Part shown: positions 44,731-53,262 of the stretch, piece by piece
How positions within the stretch are numbered: the stretch's first letter is position 1
Layout of the letters: each line of letters begins with the position of its first letter
From: CALJFL01 sp039964455
Lineage (GTDB): Bacteria > Pseudomonadota > Gammaproteobacteria > Pseudomonadales > Halieaceae
Direction of reading: 5' to 3'
Assembly (NCBI GenBank): GCA_039964455.1
Contig: JBDVXK010000010.1
Coordinates: forward strand, 186,001 to 250,000
DNA length: 64,000 bases
The notes under the pieces: model-generated
Seen by the model: only the letters and a program-made list of their open reading frames with translations
The model's database searches: none
Told to the model about the DNA's origin: nothing
Made by a program: the position numbers and the translations under genes

Positions 44731-46551
44731 CTAGAACTGCCAGTGAAGGCCTGTGGCGCGCAAGCTTGTATAGACAGAGCGCTGCTTATATGAGGTATGG
44801 CCCTTAACCCCGCCGAGCTCCCTAACAGCTGCCCGGAGTTTCAACCATTCAGGGCTTCCCCATAAATACGAGTTTGATTTAAGCATTTCAAACTCATCGA
44901 CCAGCGATTGGCGTAACTCTTCGCCCGAGAAAAAGAATCCCATTTCGTTATTGTAGAGTCTTGATCGATAGTCCAGGTTGGTGGTGCCTACAAATCCCCA
45001 GCTGTCAGTCAGAAAAAACTTGGCGTGAAGTTTCCCATAGGCAGTATCACCACCGAGTAGGTCAGCGTCGCTGCGGCCTGTTTGATATATGCGTACTCGC
45101 GGATTATTGATTAAGTCTTTCCACTTCTGACTTTGCACTAGCTCCGGGTTTAGCTCACTCTCCTCAAGTTTCTTATGCCATTGATCTTGTGTCTCCCTAT
45201 CGAGCAGCAGGCTTGGTGCAGTATCCATATCAATGATGGCCTGGGCGAAGAAGTTGTCACTGGTCATGATTGAGTTAGTTACAATTTCTATTCGATTCTC
45301 TGGGTGTTCCTTGAGCCAATTTGCGAGGTTTTGAGCGCCGTCTTCATAAACAGTGCCGTCTTCCCGTTCGTACTTTTGTACGAATAGATACGGTGAAACG
45401 ACACGAACCGTACGGTTATCAGGGTCGATCTCTGACATCTGACGGGTCATGTAAATAATGGAATTTGGGTTCTGTTGGAGATTGCTATCGTAGTCGCTGA
45501 CTACATTCGTATTGATGATGTTACCCAATTCATGAGCGATTCGGGTGCGCGCCGGGTGTAAATCCTCTTGAAGATAAGCCTGCATGTTGTCGTAGGCTAG
45601 CTTAAAGTCTGGCATCGCGCGCAGTGCGGTTAGCTGATCACGCATCTTGGTTCTTTCTCGACTGTGAGCCATGCTGGATTTCAGTACCTTGTTGCCCGGT
45701 ACAGCTAATAAAATGCTTACATAACTCTCGCTGATCTTGCCCACTGATCCGGATTCCTTGACCCCTGATTTTGCTCGCAGGAGAATCTCAAGATCTTTAT
45801 ACGCGGTAGGGTCTCTGCTGCCGTCGTCCAGCAGCCCGTAATAAGCTGTCGAAATATTCCGGCCACCCGTCATGACCCAGGCTTTCTCAGGCCACCTGCC
45901 GTCCGTAACAAGCAGTTTGTCATGAGAGCGACGATTGACGTTGGCAACACTGGTGGAGGCGGCGCCAAATACCAGCGCCTGCACTCGGGCCTTTTGAACC
46001 GTGATGGCGCCGTCGTCGTTACGCATAAAGCCGCCATCGATCGCGCAAGTCTTCAAGGCTTTCAGCTCAGAATGGGTTCTATGAAATGAGCCCAATGAGT
46101 CGACCATAATTCGGACATCAACGCCTCGTTGCACGGCCTCGCACAAGGCACCCAGGAATGCGTAACCCACCAGATCACGCTTGAAGATATAGTAAACGGC
46201 ATCCACCGTATGTTCCGCGTTATCAACTAGCCAGATCTTTGTGGCTAGCGAACGTATGGAATCTTCATAACTGCTGCCTATGATTTTTCCCATCGCATCG
46301 TTTGCGGGGACATCGGCTGACATGCCCAATCTTACTGGGTCGATATTAAGGGCGGCTACGTCAGCCCTGGTGCGTTTTTGAAAACGCTCGTCCAGTGTCG
46401 GGTCTTGAATAGCTCCCAGCGGAGGGCAATCGGGGAGGTTTTGGCGGTCAGTGGGGCAGGGTGGTTGCATCGGAGCCGAGGCACAGGCTCCCAAGATAAA
46501 GAGTGTAAGAAAAATACTCAACCGGATTGATAAATCTCTTACGTGGGTCAC
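44731..46551 (-). CDS. Phospholipase D-family lipoprotein (cardiolipin synthase ClsC-like)
   Basis: 606 residues. GTG start with AGAGGG just upstream. Signal peptide with lipobox LGAC (Cys 23). Two HKD motifs: HDKLLVTDGRW (about 209) and HAKFFLTDSWGFVGTTNLD (about 507), both with the H-x-K-x4-D pattern intact. The fold and length fit the ClsC/YmdC group of PLD-type enzymes, which make or remodel phospholipids. Lipidation suggests attachment to the periplasmic face of a membrane. It lies 15 bases downstream of the endonuclease/phosphatase lipoprotein gene, so they are an operon. Confidence 0.9.
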   Translation of the reverse strand: MTHVRDLSIRLSIFLTLFILGACASAPMQPPCPTDRQNLPDCPPLGAIQDPTLDERFQKRTRADVAALNIDPVRLGMSADVPANDAMGKIIGSSYEDSIRSLATKIWLVDNAEHTVDAVYYIFKRDLVGYAFLGALCEAVQRGVDVRIMVDSLGSFHRTHSELKALKTCAIDGGFMRNDDGAITVQKARVQALVFGAASTSVANVNRRSHDKLLVTDGRWPEKAWVMTGGRNISTAYYGLLDDGSRDPTAYKDLEILLRAKSGVKESGSVGKISESYVSILLAVPGNKVLKSSMAHSRERTKMRDQLTALRAMPDFKLAYDNMQAYLQEDLHPARTRIAHELGNIINTNVVSDYDSNLQQNPNSIIYMTRQMSEIDPDNRTVRVVSPYLFVQKYEREDGTVYEDGAQNLANWLKEHPENRIEIVTNSIMTSDNFFAQAIIDMDTAPSLLLDRETQDQWHKKLEESELNPELVQSQKWKDLINNPRVRIYQTGRSDADLLGGDTAYGKLHAKFFLTDSWGFVGTTNLDYRSRLYNNEMGFFFSGEELRQSLVDEFEMLKSNSYLWGSPEWLKLRAAVRELGGVKGHTSYKQRSVYTSLRATGLHWQF

Positions 46552-46566
46552 GCTACCCTCTTAGCC

Positions 46567-47460
46567 TTAATCACGCAATCGCAGGCTGGCAACGACTGCG
46601 TGGTGGTCCGATAATGTCTCTTTAGCAGTAGTGTAGTCGACAAACTCCAGCTCACCCGAAATAATGATCCAGTCCAGACGCTTTTTCTTATAGCTGTAAT
46701 GCGGATCTGAGTCGGCGGGCCAGGTGTGAAGCCGTCGCTTATTCTCGGGACCGCTATTGACCAACTCCTCAGCCAGTACCTCAGAGTTAAAATCGCCCAT
46801 TAGAATTAGCGGGTTGGTTCTTTTTTTGAGGGTTTGATCCAGTTCCTCGACTTGTCGCTCTCGCACTGACTTCCGTGAGAAGTCCATGTGCAGCGAAACA
46901 ACATCCACTGTTATCGCATTCACTCCAGGTCGTTGCCACTGTACCTCCGCTACAGTAAAGCCTTTTCCCGCAGTAGGTGGAGACGGTGTGAAGTCCAGCT
47001 GCCCAGCTGCCGTAATAGGCATGGAAGAAACAATAGCGGTTCCGTAGTCGGCAATGCCCAGTGATGCGTGGCTGGCCTGAATCCACCATCGGTAGTTGGC
47101 CTGCGTGGCGATATGTTCGGCATGGTCGAACTTCCCGCTCCAACTGGAAGGCGCATCAACTTCCTGTAACGCAGCAACGTGAACGTCATGCTTCTGCAGA
47201 AAGTCCGCAATCGAATCAAGGTTCTCCTGTATTGTGTTTGATGAAACCAGCAATTGATTCAGGCTGTCACCGCGGCCGTGCGCGATGTTTAAAGATGCTA
47301 CCTTGAGAATGTTGGATGGCGCACTCGCTGCTGCATTATCAATAATATTGATCGCCAATAGTTGCGATGCACCTGTGTTTTCTACTGGTGTGGCACTACA
47401 GGCGGTGAGAAAAAAAATTGAGGCAAGAATATTTTTCGCTGGAGAAAACCGGTTACGCAT
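46567..47460 (-). CDS. Endonuclease/exonuclease/phosphatase-family lipoprotein
   Basis: 297 residues from the ATG at 47460; a TTG four codons earlier is possible. Signal peptide with lipobox LTAC (Cys 21). EEP catalytic motifs in order: NIAHGRG, AALQEVDAPS (metal Glu), VVSLHMDFSRKS (His), LILMGDFNSE (Asp, Asn), RLDWIIIS and LSDHHAVVA. The fold includes phosphodiesterases acting on DNA, inositol phosphates and sphingomyelin; with a PLD partner a phospholipid role is plausible. First gene of the two-gene lipoprotein operon. Confidence 0.88.
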   Translation of the reverse strand: MRNRFSPAKNILASIFFLTACSATPVENTGASQLLAINIIDNAAASAPSNILKVASLNIAHGRGDSLNQLLVSSNTIQENLDSIADFLQKHDVHVAALQEVDAPSSWSGKFDHAEHIATQANYRWWIQASHASLGIADYGTAIVSSMPITAAGQLDFTPSPPTAGKGFTVAEVQWQRPGVNAITVDVVSLHMDFSRKSVRERQVEELDQTLKKRTNPLILMGDFNSEVLAEELVNSGPENKRRLHTWPADSDPHYSYKKKRLDWIIISGELEFVDYTTAKETLSDHHAVVASLRLRD

Positions 47461-47481
47461 AAATATGGTCAATGAATGTCG

Positions 47482-47775
47482 CTATTCGCCTAAGGGTTTA
47501 CCAGAGAAGGCCGCTACCATCTCACGCGTATCGTTATATTCGCGCACATGAGCCACCTTATTCTGATCGTTGAATTTGATCACGTGCACAAACGGCATGG
47601 TATAGCGTTTACCGGTCGCGCGCACCAGCGTATCGCTTTCCATTCCTATCGCGGCTACCTCCCCATCGACAGCGACCATGTTATCGAAGTGCAGTGGATT
47701 CATCTTTATAATCTCGCGAAAATAACTGTAAACTTTAATCAGCCATGGCGATTGGTGCGCTGCGCCAGGATGCCA
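47482..47775 (-). pseudogene. Remnant of a SnoaL/NTF2-like protein gene
   Basis: From 47703 an ATG opens a 73-residue frame that matches only the C-terminal half of a SnoaL-like protein (AVDGEVAAIGMESDTLV, MPFVHVIKFND, VREYND). The same frame continues upstream to 47775 as WHPGAAHQSPWLIKVYSYFR, which also fits the family, but is then closed by TAA and, two codons further, TAG. Beyond these the frame still reads as a signal-peptide-like start (MCLRLIAALVAGASVAP from 47835). The N-terminal helix of the family is absent. This looks like a decayed gene, though use of the internal ATG cannot be excluded. Confidence 0.5.
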
Positions 47776-47856
47776 TTATTCCTACGGAGCGACGCTTGCG
47801 CCGGCTACGAGGGCAGCGATTAACCGCAGGCACATCAATCTTGGTTATCCTGGGAA

Positions 47857-47888
47857 CAAAAAAGCCGCGAGCTTTCACGCGCGGCTTC
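47857..47888 (-). terminator. Rho-independent terminator of the arylsulfatase gene
   Basis: Read on the minus strand: AAGCCGCG, 10-base loop, CGCGGCTT, then a run of six T. It lies 20 bases after the sulfatase stop. The stem is GC-rich and perfect for 8 bp. Confidence 0.9.
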
Positions 47889-47907
47889 TGGTCAACTTAA
47901 AGGGCGG

Positions 47908-49578
47908 TTAATGCCAGGACATGAATGTCTCGACGGTCTCCACACTTTCTGGGCGTAAGTTCTCTATGCCTCCATAGGGCTTGTCTTTACCCAGTTTGTT
48001 GTGTGGGTATTTCATGATGGTCATCATGTGACGCTTGGCCATGTCCTGGAAGCTGGCGCCGGACCACAGTGAGTGCCCAATCAAAGGATGCTCTTCGCGT
48101 GGATCACGGTAGATATTGTATACCCCCGCAGCGGCGGCTGGCATGCCGGGAGTAGGCAGATGCATCTTCCACTCTTGCTTGACGACGGCGCGCAACAGCT
48201 CGTTCTGGTACACGTAAACGTAATCGCGGCGTCCGTGGTTTTGTCCCTTAAGTAGTACCGGCGTCTGGTCAATCCCGTCGATCACCCTATCCCTTGGGAT
48301 ATATTCTTCCGCCTGTGCAACGCGGGCAAACGTGGTGAAAAGGTCTGACGCATGCACCATATCGGCTGCTCGGCTACCAGCTTCGATGGCACCAGGCCAG
48401 CGCGCGTAGGCATCAACACGTATGCCGCCCTCGGTGAAATCAGTTTTGCCGCCACGGTAGATCAGTTGGCTCATACCGGAGGTGCCCTCGTAGTGGTACA
48501 TCAGGCCGTTATCCGCCATAAAAACCACCAGCGTGTTATCTGCAACGCCAAGCTTGTCCATTTCATCCAGTATTTGACCAAACCAGCCATCGATAACCTC
48601 GAGCTTGTCGGCCATGAAGCCGCCGTTCAGAGATTGTGCTTGCTCAGGATAAACAAAGTTCAGCGGATACAGGGGCCAGTACTGCAGGAAGAAGGGCTCA
48701 TCCTTGCCCGCCATGTCCCGAAGTTGCTCCAGAGTCTGACGCTGGTAGCGCTCGTTCATGCGCTCGTAGTGAGCCTGAGTCCAGGTTTCGCCAGGCTTCA
48801 GATCGACTTCCCGGGCCTTGCCGCCTTTACGTGCCTCAACCCCGGTGACTAACCCGGTGGGCTTGAACTTCTGGTCAACCACCAGACCGTTCGACTGGGT
48901 GCCTCCGTACCAGCCCAGCAAGTTGTTGGCGCGGGCCGCTTCAGGCGACATAAGCGCCAGTTGTACTTGCTGGTGTAACGGGAAGGCGGCGTAGTCGAAG
49001 CCCTGATTATGTGGATAGGCTTCTTCTATATCACCCTGGTGCCATTTGCCGATGTGGGCGGTGTTGTAACCGGCTTTGGATAATACCTCAGCGATAGTGA
49101 CTTCACTCTTGCCCAAACCTTCGCCAACCAAGGCAACCTTCACTTCCTTGATTCCAGTGCGGACTGGGTGTCGGCCGGTAAGTGTGGCAGCACGGGTGGG
49201 GGTGCATGAAGGCTCTGTGTACATGCGATTGAGGGACATACCCTGGCTGGCAAACTGGTTGATGCGGGGTGTTTGTACGCCCATCACATCATTGAGTGCC
49301 GGCTTGCCCATCTGTCCGAAGCTCACGTCGTCGATAAGCACAAACACGATATTGGGGCGCTTGCCGCCGCTGGCCTTGCGTAACTCCGCCAGGCGACCAT
49401 CGATCTCCTTGTCTTCTTTTGCCCAGGCATCCTTGTACTGCGCTTCAAGGAAGTAGTACTCGCCATCGTGGACGATGGGCTTGGCGGCCAAAACGGGTGT
49501 GCTCAGGAAGAGCGCTCCAACCACGCTCGCGGTAGCTTGCCATGGCTTCTTCAGCCAGCTCGATCTTGTGGTTTGCAT
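47908..49578 (-). CDS. Exported Cys-type arylsulfatase
   Basis: 556 residues with signal peptide (VLAA/KP). Metal-binding VLIDDVSFGQMG at about 78-89, and the sulfatase signature SCTPTRAATLTGR near 118, where Cys is turned into formylglycine. Later AHIGKWHQG and VFMADNG are standard. A maturase (anaerobic anSME or aerobic FGE) is needed but is not in the window. It would release sulphate from aromatic or sugar sulphate esters in the periplasm. A strong terminator follows; the gene is monocistronic. Confidence 0.94.
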   Translation of the reverse strand: MQTTRSSWLKKPWQATASVVGALFLSTPVLAAKPIVHDGEYYFLEAQYKDAWAKEDKEIDGRLAELRKASGGKRPNIVFVLIDDVSFGQMGKPALNDVMGVQTPRINQFASQGMSLNRMYTEPSCTPTRAATLTGRHPVRTGIKEVKVALVGEGLGKSEVTIAEVLSKAGYNTAHIGKWHQGDIEEAYPHNQGFDYAAFPLHQQVQLALMSPEAARANNLLGWYGGTQSNGLVVDQKFKPTGLVTGVEARKGGKAREVDLKPGETWTQAHYERMNERYQRQTLEQLRDMAGKDEPFFLQYWPLYPLNFVYPEQAQSLNGGFMADKLEVIDGWFGQILDEMDKLGVADNTLVVFMADNGLMYHYEGTSGMSQLIYRGGKTDFTEGGIRVDAYARWPGAIEAGSRAADMVHASDLFTTFARVAQAEEYIPRDRVIDGIDQTPVLLKGQNHGRRDYVYVYQNELLRAVVKQEWKMHLPTPGMPAAAAGVYNIYRDPREEHPLIGHSLWSGASFQDMAKRHMMTIMKYPHNKLGKDKPYGGIENLRPESVETVETFMSWH

Positions 49579-49819
49579 GTGAATGCCTATCCTCGCTTGC
49601 GGTTTTGCTGATTATTGTTGCTGTAAAACAGCCGGGTAGCCGCCGAGTATAGCCAATCTAAGTGCCACTTTCGACCATATCGGTTGATGGGCTCTTGCCA
49701 GCATTAGTGGTGCATTTCCAGACCCTGAACGGGCGAAAGACTGCTTGGCTGAATAAACAGTGCTGCGTTAGCATCGGTAAAATTGGCATATTACGTACCA
49801 CAGCGTCAGGAAGTGATTG

Positions 49820-50620
49820 ATGAAGAGTTTCGAGGGTAAGGTCGTTGTTGTCACAGGCAGCGCTGACGGCATTGGATTGGCTCTGGCTAAGCAGTTTGGT
49901 CTGGATGGCGCCAAGCTGGTGATTTCTGATATTGCGCAGGAAAAATTGCAGTCAGCAACGAGTCAGCTCTCTGCCTTGGATATAGAGGTCGTGTCTTGCG
50001 TCTGCGACGTAAGCAATCGAGCCGACGTTCAGGCCCTAGCAGACTCTTCCCAGCGTACTTACGGGCGAGTAGATGTTCTGGTAAATAACGCGGGTGTAAG
50101 CCAGAGGCCGACGCCATTGATAGGTATGGACCTCGATGACTTCAGGCGCGTTTACGACGTTAATGTCTATGGAGTACTCAACGGAGTTCAGGTGTTTGGC
50201 CAACTGTTCCTGAAGCAGGGAACCCCGGCCGCCATTTATAATCTGGGATCAGAGAATAGTATTTACCCCTGTGTACCTTCATCCCATGCCTACGTTTCAT
50301 CCAAGCATGTGGTACTTGCCGTGACTGAACTACTGGCCGAGGAAGTCCCTGAGTTTATCGATGTTGCGCTGATAATGCCGGGGCTGGTGGACACAAACAT
50401 GTGCCCCGATTTTTTCGAGGGAATGAATGTTGATGAGTTTGCCGAGCTTGTAATGAGGCAACTAAAAGCCGGAGAGTTCTATGTTGTTTCGCACAGTTAC
50501 AACAAGGTGCGGCTGGAGGAGCGGCATGCGAAAATTGCCAGTGCCTATGACAATTATGCGCCGCGCACAGATGGCGATGACAAGTACGACATTCGCTCCC
50601 TTATTGAAAGAATGACCTAG
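49820..50620 (+). CDS. Short-chain dehydrogenase/reductase (SDR)
   Basis: 266 residues from the ATG at 49820 with AGGAAG upstream; a TTG one codon earlier is also in frame. Cofactor loop TGSADGIGLALA, SDIA after the second strand, VNNAGVSQRPTP, catalytic Ser in NLGSENSIYP and SHAYVSSKHV. It has a Met-Cys-Pro (TNMCPDFF) substrate-lid region. Substrate unknown. It is followed 62 bases later by the phosphotransferase gene on the same strand. Confidence 0.9.
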   Translation: MKSFEGKVVVVTGSADGIGLALAKQFGLDGAKLVISDIAQEKLQSATSQLSALDIEVVSCVCDVSNRADVQALADSSQRTYGRVDVLVNNAGVSQRPTPLIGMDLDDFRRVYDVNVYGVLNGVQVFGQLFLKQGTPAAIYNLGSENSIYPCVPSSHAYVSSKHVVLAVTELLAEEVPEFIDVALIMPGLVDTNMCPDFFEGMNVDEFAELVMRQLKAGEFYVVSHSYNKVRLEERHAKIASAYDNYAPRTDGDDKYDIRSLIERMT

Positions 50621-50712
50621 TTGCTGGCCAATCTAGTTGTAGGATTGGGTAGGCCGAAAGTAGATTTTTCAGTAAACCAAAAATGACCCATGCATTCGAA
50701 GCAAAAAATTTG

Positions 50713-50718
50713 AAGGAG
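50713..50718 (+). promoter_or_regulatory. Ribosome-binding site that sets the phosphotransferase start
   Basis: AAGGAG, 9 bases before the ATG at 50728. The earlier in-frame ATG at 50683 has no comparable site, so the shorter protein is preferred. Confidence 0.75.
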
Positions 50719-50727
50719 TATTTCCCA

Positions 50728-52149
50728 ATGGTGGATCAAGCGGACAGCAATGCGCACGTCGATCAGGACAGCGTTGAAGCACAGAGTCTAGCGGGAATCG
50801 GCGACTGGATTGCCAGTCATCTGGACGGCGAGATGCAGGGCGCGAGGCGGCTCGAGCGCTGGCGTCCACAATGGAAAGTCACTTTTATAGCCAATGGTGA
50901 AACACGGGCTGTTCTGGTCCGGGGTAATCGCCCCAACGCCGGTGAGCAGGACTTGCGCTTTGAAATGGAAGTGATGCAGGTTCTGGAAGCCAATGGCGTC
51001 AAGGTGCCTCATATTTACGGCTGGATGGATTCCCCGAAGGCCTTTGTAATGGACTGGATCGAAACTGAGGATCGTGCGCCAGGCATGTTGCATACGGCGA
51101 TTGAGAATCCGTCAACCATGAGCGACGAGCGCTGGCAGGCGATGCTCAGCTACATGGGCGATCTGGCGCAGGTGCATGCAGTGCCAGTGAGCGCGTTCGC
51201 TGATATCAAGCAATTGGCTCGCCCCCCGGAAAACGCTACGGATATCGCCCTTCGAGCTACCGAGCGCATGTATCAGGCAGGGGTGTATACCAACAACATA
51301 GATAATACCTTCGAGTTTCTGCAGCATTGGTTGCGTCGGAATGTGCCGCAGCATCGTACTAAAGCCAGTTTTATAGCCGGTGATGCTGGGCAGTTTATGT
51401 CTGCGGGTACTGAGGTGCTGGCATTGCTTGATTTCGAAATTGCCAATATCGGCGACACTCATTGGGACCTCGCATGCTTTCGCGGAAGACACCCCTATGA
51501 AAATATGGGTGATATCCCCGCACTCTATGAGCGCTACGCAGAAGTCACTGGTGAGGAAGTGGATCTTCCGGTTGTGGCCTATCACACGGTGGCATTTCTG
51601 CAGCTGGCAGGGATAGCCACGAAGTTCTTTGGTGACCCCAAAGCAGTAGGTGGTAACTGGATTGAAGGCTTGTTGGAATACGCGAGTATCACCCGACGTG
51701 CCTATGAGGCTATCGCAGAACTTCAGGGAGTGACGCTGACCTATGACGAGCATCTGCCTCAGCCGGTTAAAAGAGACCTGGAAGAGTCTGCCCTGAAAAA
51801 ATTGCTGGTGGATATCGAGCGTCTGCCCACCTCCAGTGCTTTCGAGGCATGGGAGCGTGATTTACTGCATGCCATACCCGAGTTCCTGCTTAATCATGCT
51901 AGGTATCGCGACTGGTTTGATCAGGCGACCAAAGCTGACATTGAAGCCTTGACGGGGTCTACGTTCGACAATTTGAATGACGCTGACGACGCGTTGCGAA
52001 AAGCCATAACTGCAAATAATCCTGCTGATGATGAGGCAATGGTGCGGCTATTGCACCGGCGTTCTTTGCGTCTTTCCATGATTATTGCTGGAACTGATCC
52101 AGACAAGGAAAACCCGTTGTTCCATATCCTTGACCCAATACTTAGCTAA
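50728..52149 (+). CDS. Aminoglycoside-phosphotransferase-like protein with altered catalytic loop
   Basis: 473 residues. APH-type kinase fold, as seen in proteins linked to acyl-CoA dehydrogenases (FadE36/ACAD10-like): GDWIASHLDGEM near the start, VRGNRPNAGEQDLRFEMEVMQVL, VMDWIETEDR. The Brenner motif is changed: the expected HGDxxxxN reads AGDAGQFM, losing both His and Asn, while the metal-binding LLDFEIANIGD is intact. It could be a kinase with reduced or altered activity. Its 3' end overlaps the convergent SnoaL-like gene by 8 bases. It follows an SDR gene, in line with a degradation role. Confidence 0.85.
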   Translation: MVDQADSNAHVDQDSVEAQSLAGIGDWIASHLDGEMQGARRLERWRPQWKVTFIANGETRAVLVRGNRPNAGEQDLRFEMEVMQVLEANGVKVPHIYGWMDSPKAFVMDWIETEDRAPGMLHTAIENPSTMSDERWQAMLSYMGDLAQVHAVPVSAFADIKQLARPPENATDIALRATERMYQAGVYTNNIDNTFEFLQHWLRRNVPQHRTKASFIAGDAGQFMSAGTEVLALLDFEIANIGDTHWDLACFRGRHPYENMGDIPALYERYAEVTGEEVDLPVVAYHTVAFLQLAGIATKFFGDPKAVGGNWIEGLLEYASITRRAYEAIAELQGVTLTYDEHLPQPVKRDLEESALKKLLVDIERLPTSSAFEAWERDLLHAIPEFLLNHARYRDWFDQATKADIEALTGSTFDNLNDADDALRKAITANNPADDEAMVRLLHRRSLRLSMIIAGTDPDKENPLFHILDPILS

Positions 52150-52603
52150 GGGAAAACATATTCTCTGTCACACTATGGCCTTCGCCCAGTGGTTCCATTG
52201 CTTCAAATACGCGCTTGTAGCCCGTGGCAGAAATTTTCCACTCCCCGTCTTCCAGTCGATAGTTGTCCTCATAGATTGCTGATCCATAGATCCGCACAGC
52301 CGCTTCGAGGTGGATGACCAGGTCCTGCAGATACCAACTGCCACGTGCATTGACGTCATCGATGAGTTCAATCTCGGGTTGATGTCCCTGATGAAGGGTT
52401 AGTACTTTGTCACCGGAAAGATTTTCGCGCATGAAGCCAACTATCTCGTCGCGTGAGCTGAAGCTCAGCTTGCCGCCATTGTATTGTGCGGTGCAATCCT
52501 CGGTCATTGTACTGGCGAAAACTGTCCAGTCATTGGTGTCCAGGCCTCGCAGGTAGCGAGCTTTCAGCTGCTTTATCCTTTCGATTGAGATCAGTTCGTT
52601 CAT
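52142..52603 (-). CDS. SnoaL/NTF2-like protein
   Basis: 153 residues. Alpha-beta NTF2 layout: helix SIERIKQLKARYLRGLDT, then NDWTVFASTMTEDCTA, and late strands GSAIYEDNYRLEDGEWKISATGY. This group includes scytalone dehydratase-like and ketosteroid isomerase-like members that act on polyketide or steroid substrates; no catalytic pair is certain. Cytoplasmic. Convergent with the phosphotransferase gene; two other NTF2-like genes are nearby (the remnant at 47.5 kb and the one at 52.8 kb). Confidence 0.85.
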   Translation of the reverse strand: MNELISIERIKQLKARYLRGLDTNDWTVFASTMTEDCTAQYNGGKLSFSSRDEIVGFMRENLSGDKVLTLHQGHQPEIELIDDVNARGSWYLQDLVIHLEAAVRIYGSAIYEDNYRLEDGEWKISATGYKRVFEAMEPLGEGHSVTENMFSLS

Positions 52604-52670
52604 GCTTTTCTCCGGCTAGTCTGCGCTGCCGTTATCCTGCCACAGTCGCTACCAATTTTCTGGTGATAGG

Positions 52671-52703
52671 CTTTTCTCTGAGCTTTTCTCTGAGCTTTTC
52701 TCT
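52671..52703 (+). repeat. Short tandem repeat, 12-bp unit, 2.75 copies
   Basis: CTTTTCTCTGAG twice, then CTTTTCTCT. It lies between the divergent SnoaL-like gene at 52142 and the NTF2-like gene at 52801. The variants that follow (TTACTTTTCC) make a wider pyrimidine-rich tract. It could be a slippage-prone site in the promoter region. Confidence 0.85.
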
Positions 52704-52800
52704 TTACTTTTCCTTGTGCTTTGGCTGGGGCTTCGATATTGGCGGCGGTTCTCGCGCTATCTGCTATCTTTAAATCACTATTCAAAGTGGGAGAGTGGCC

Positions 52801-53262
52801 ATGAGTGAGGCGATCAAGGTGTTCATGGATTATGCGGCAGAGTTTGAGAAGACCTATGTTGATAATGATTGGTCCAGGCTTAACGCATATTTTCCCGAAG
52901 ATGCAGTGTACGAGGTAAGGGGCGGGCCTATGGCCTGTCGTATTCAGGGCCGAGAGGCGATATTCAAAGGTATTCAAAAGTCTCTGGATGGGTTAGACCG
53001 GCGTTTTGATGGCAGAGAGATTGAGTTACTGGAGGGGCCAGACATACAGGATGTGCCCGGTGGGGAGGAAATCAGCATAGCCTGGCGAATAACCTATACC
53101 CGAGAAAACTGCCCCGCAGTACAGTTACCCGGTCGCTCCGTTTTCGCCATCGATGGCGGGAAAATAGTCGCAATGCGAGACGAGTACGATGACGCCGAGA
53201 TGGGTGAGCTGCAGGCTTGGATTGAACAATACGGCGATGATATCGATGGTTCCTATGTTTAA
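52801..53262 (+). CDS. NTF2/SnoaL-like protein
   Basis: 153 residues from the ATG at 52801, chosen for GGGAGAG six bases before it (a GTG two codons earlier is the other option). NTF2-like: MDYAAEFEKTYVDNDWSRLNAYF, a central GREAIFKGIQKSLDGLD and strands ISIAWRITYTRENCPAVQLPG and VFAIDGGKIVAMRDEYD. The 3' end overlaps the PQQ dehydrogenase start by 8 bases, so it is translationally coupled to it. A role as isomerase, dehydratase or binding partner in the same pathway is likely but not shown. Confidence 0.85.
   Translation: MSEAIKVFMDYAAEFEKTYVDNDWSRLNAYFPEDAVYEVRGGPMACRIQGREAIFKGIQKSLDGLDRRFDGREIELLEGPDIQDVPGGEEISIAWRITYTRENCPAVQLPGRSVFAIDGGKIVAMRDEYDDAEMGELQAWIEQYGDDIDGSYV

Noticed and set aside
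50683..50727. Earlier ATG of the phosphotransferase-like gene
   Set aside because: AAGGAG stands 9 bases before the ATG at 50728, and the earlier ATG lacks a site.
52600..52977. 125-codon minus-strand frame with a Lys/Gln/Ala-rich repeat
   Set aside because: The repeat is the antisense reading of the pyrimidine tandem repeat, and the frame overlaps the NTF2-like gene.
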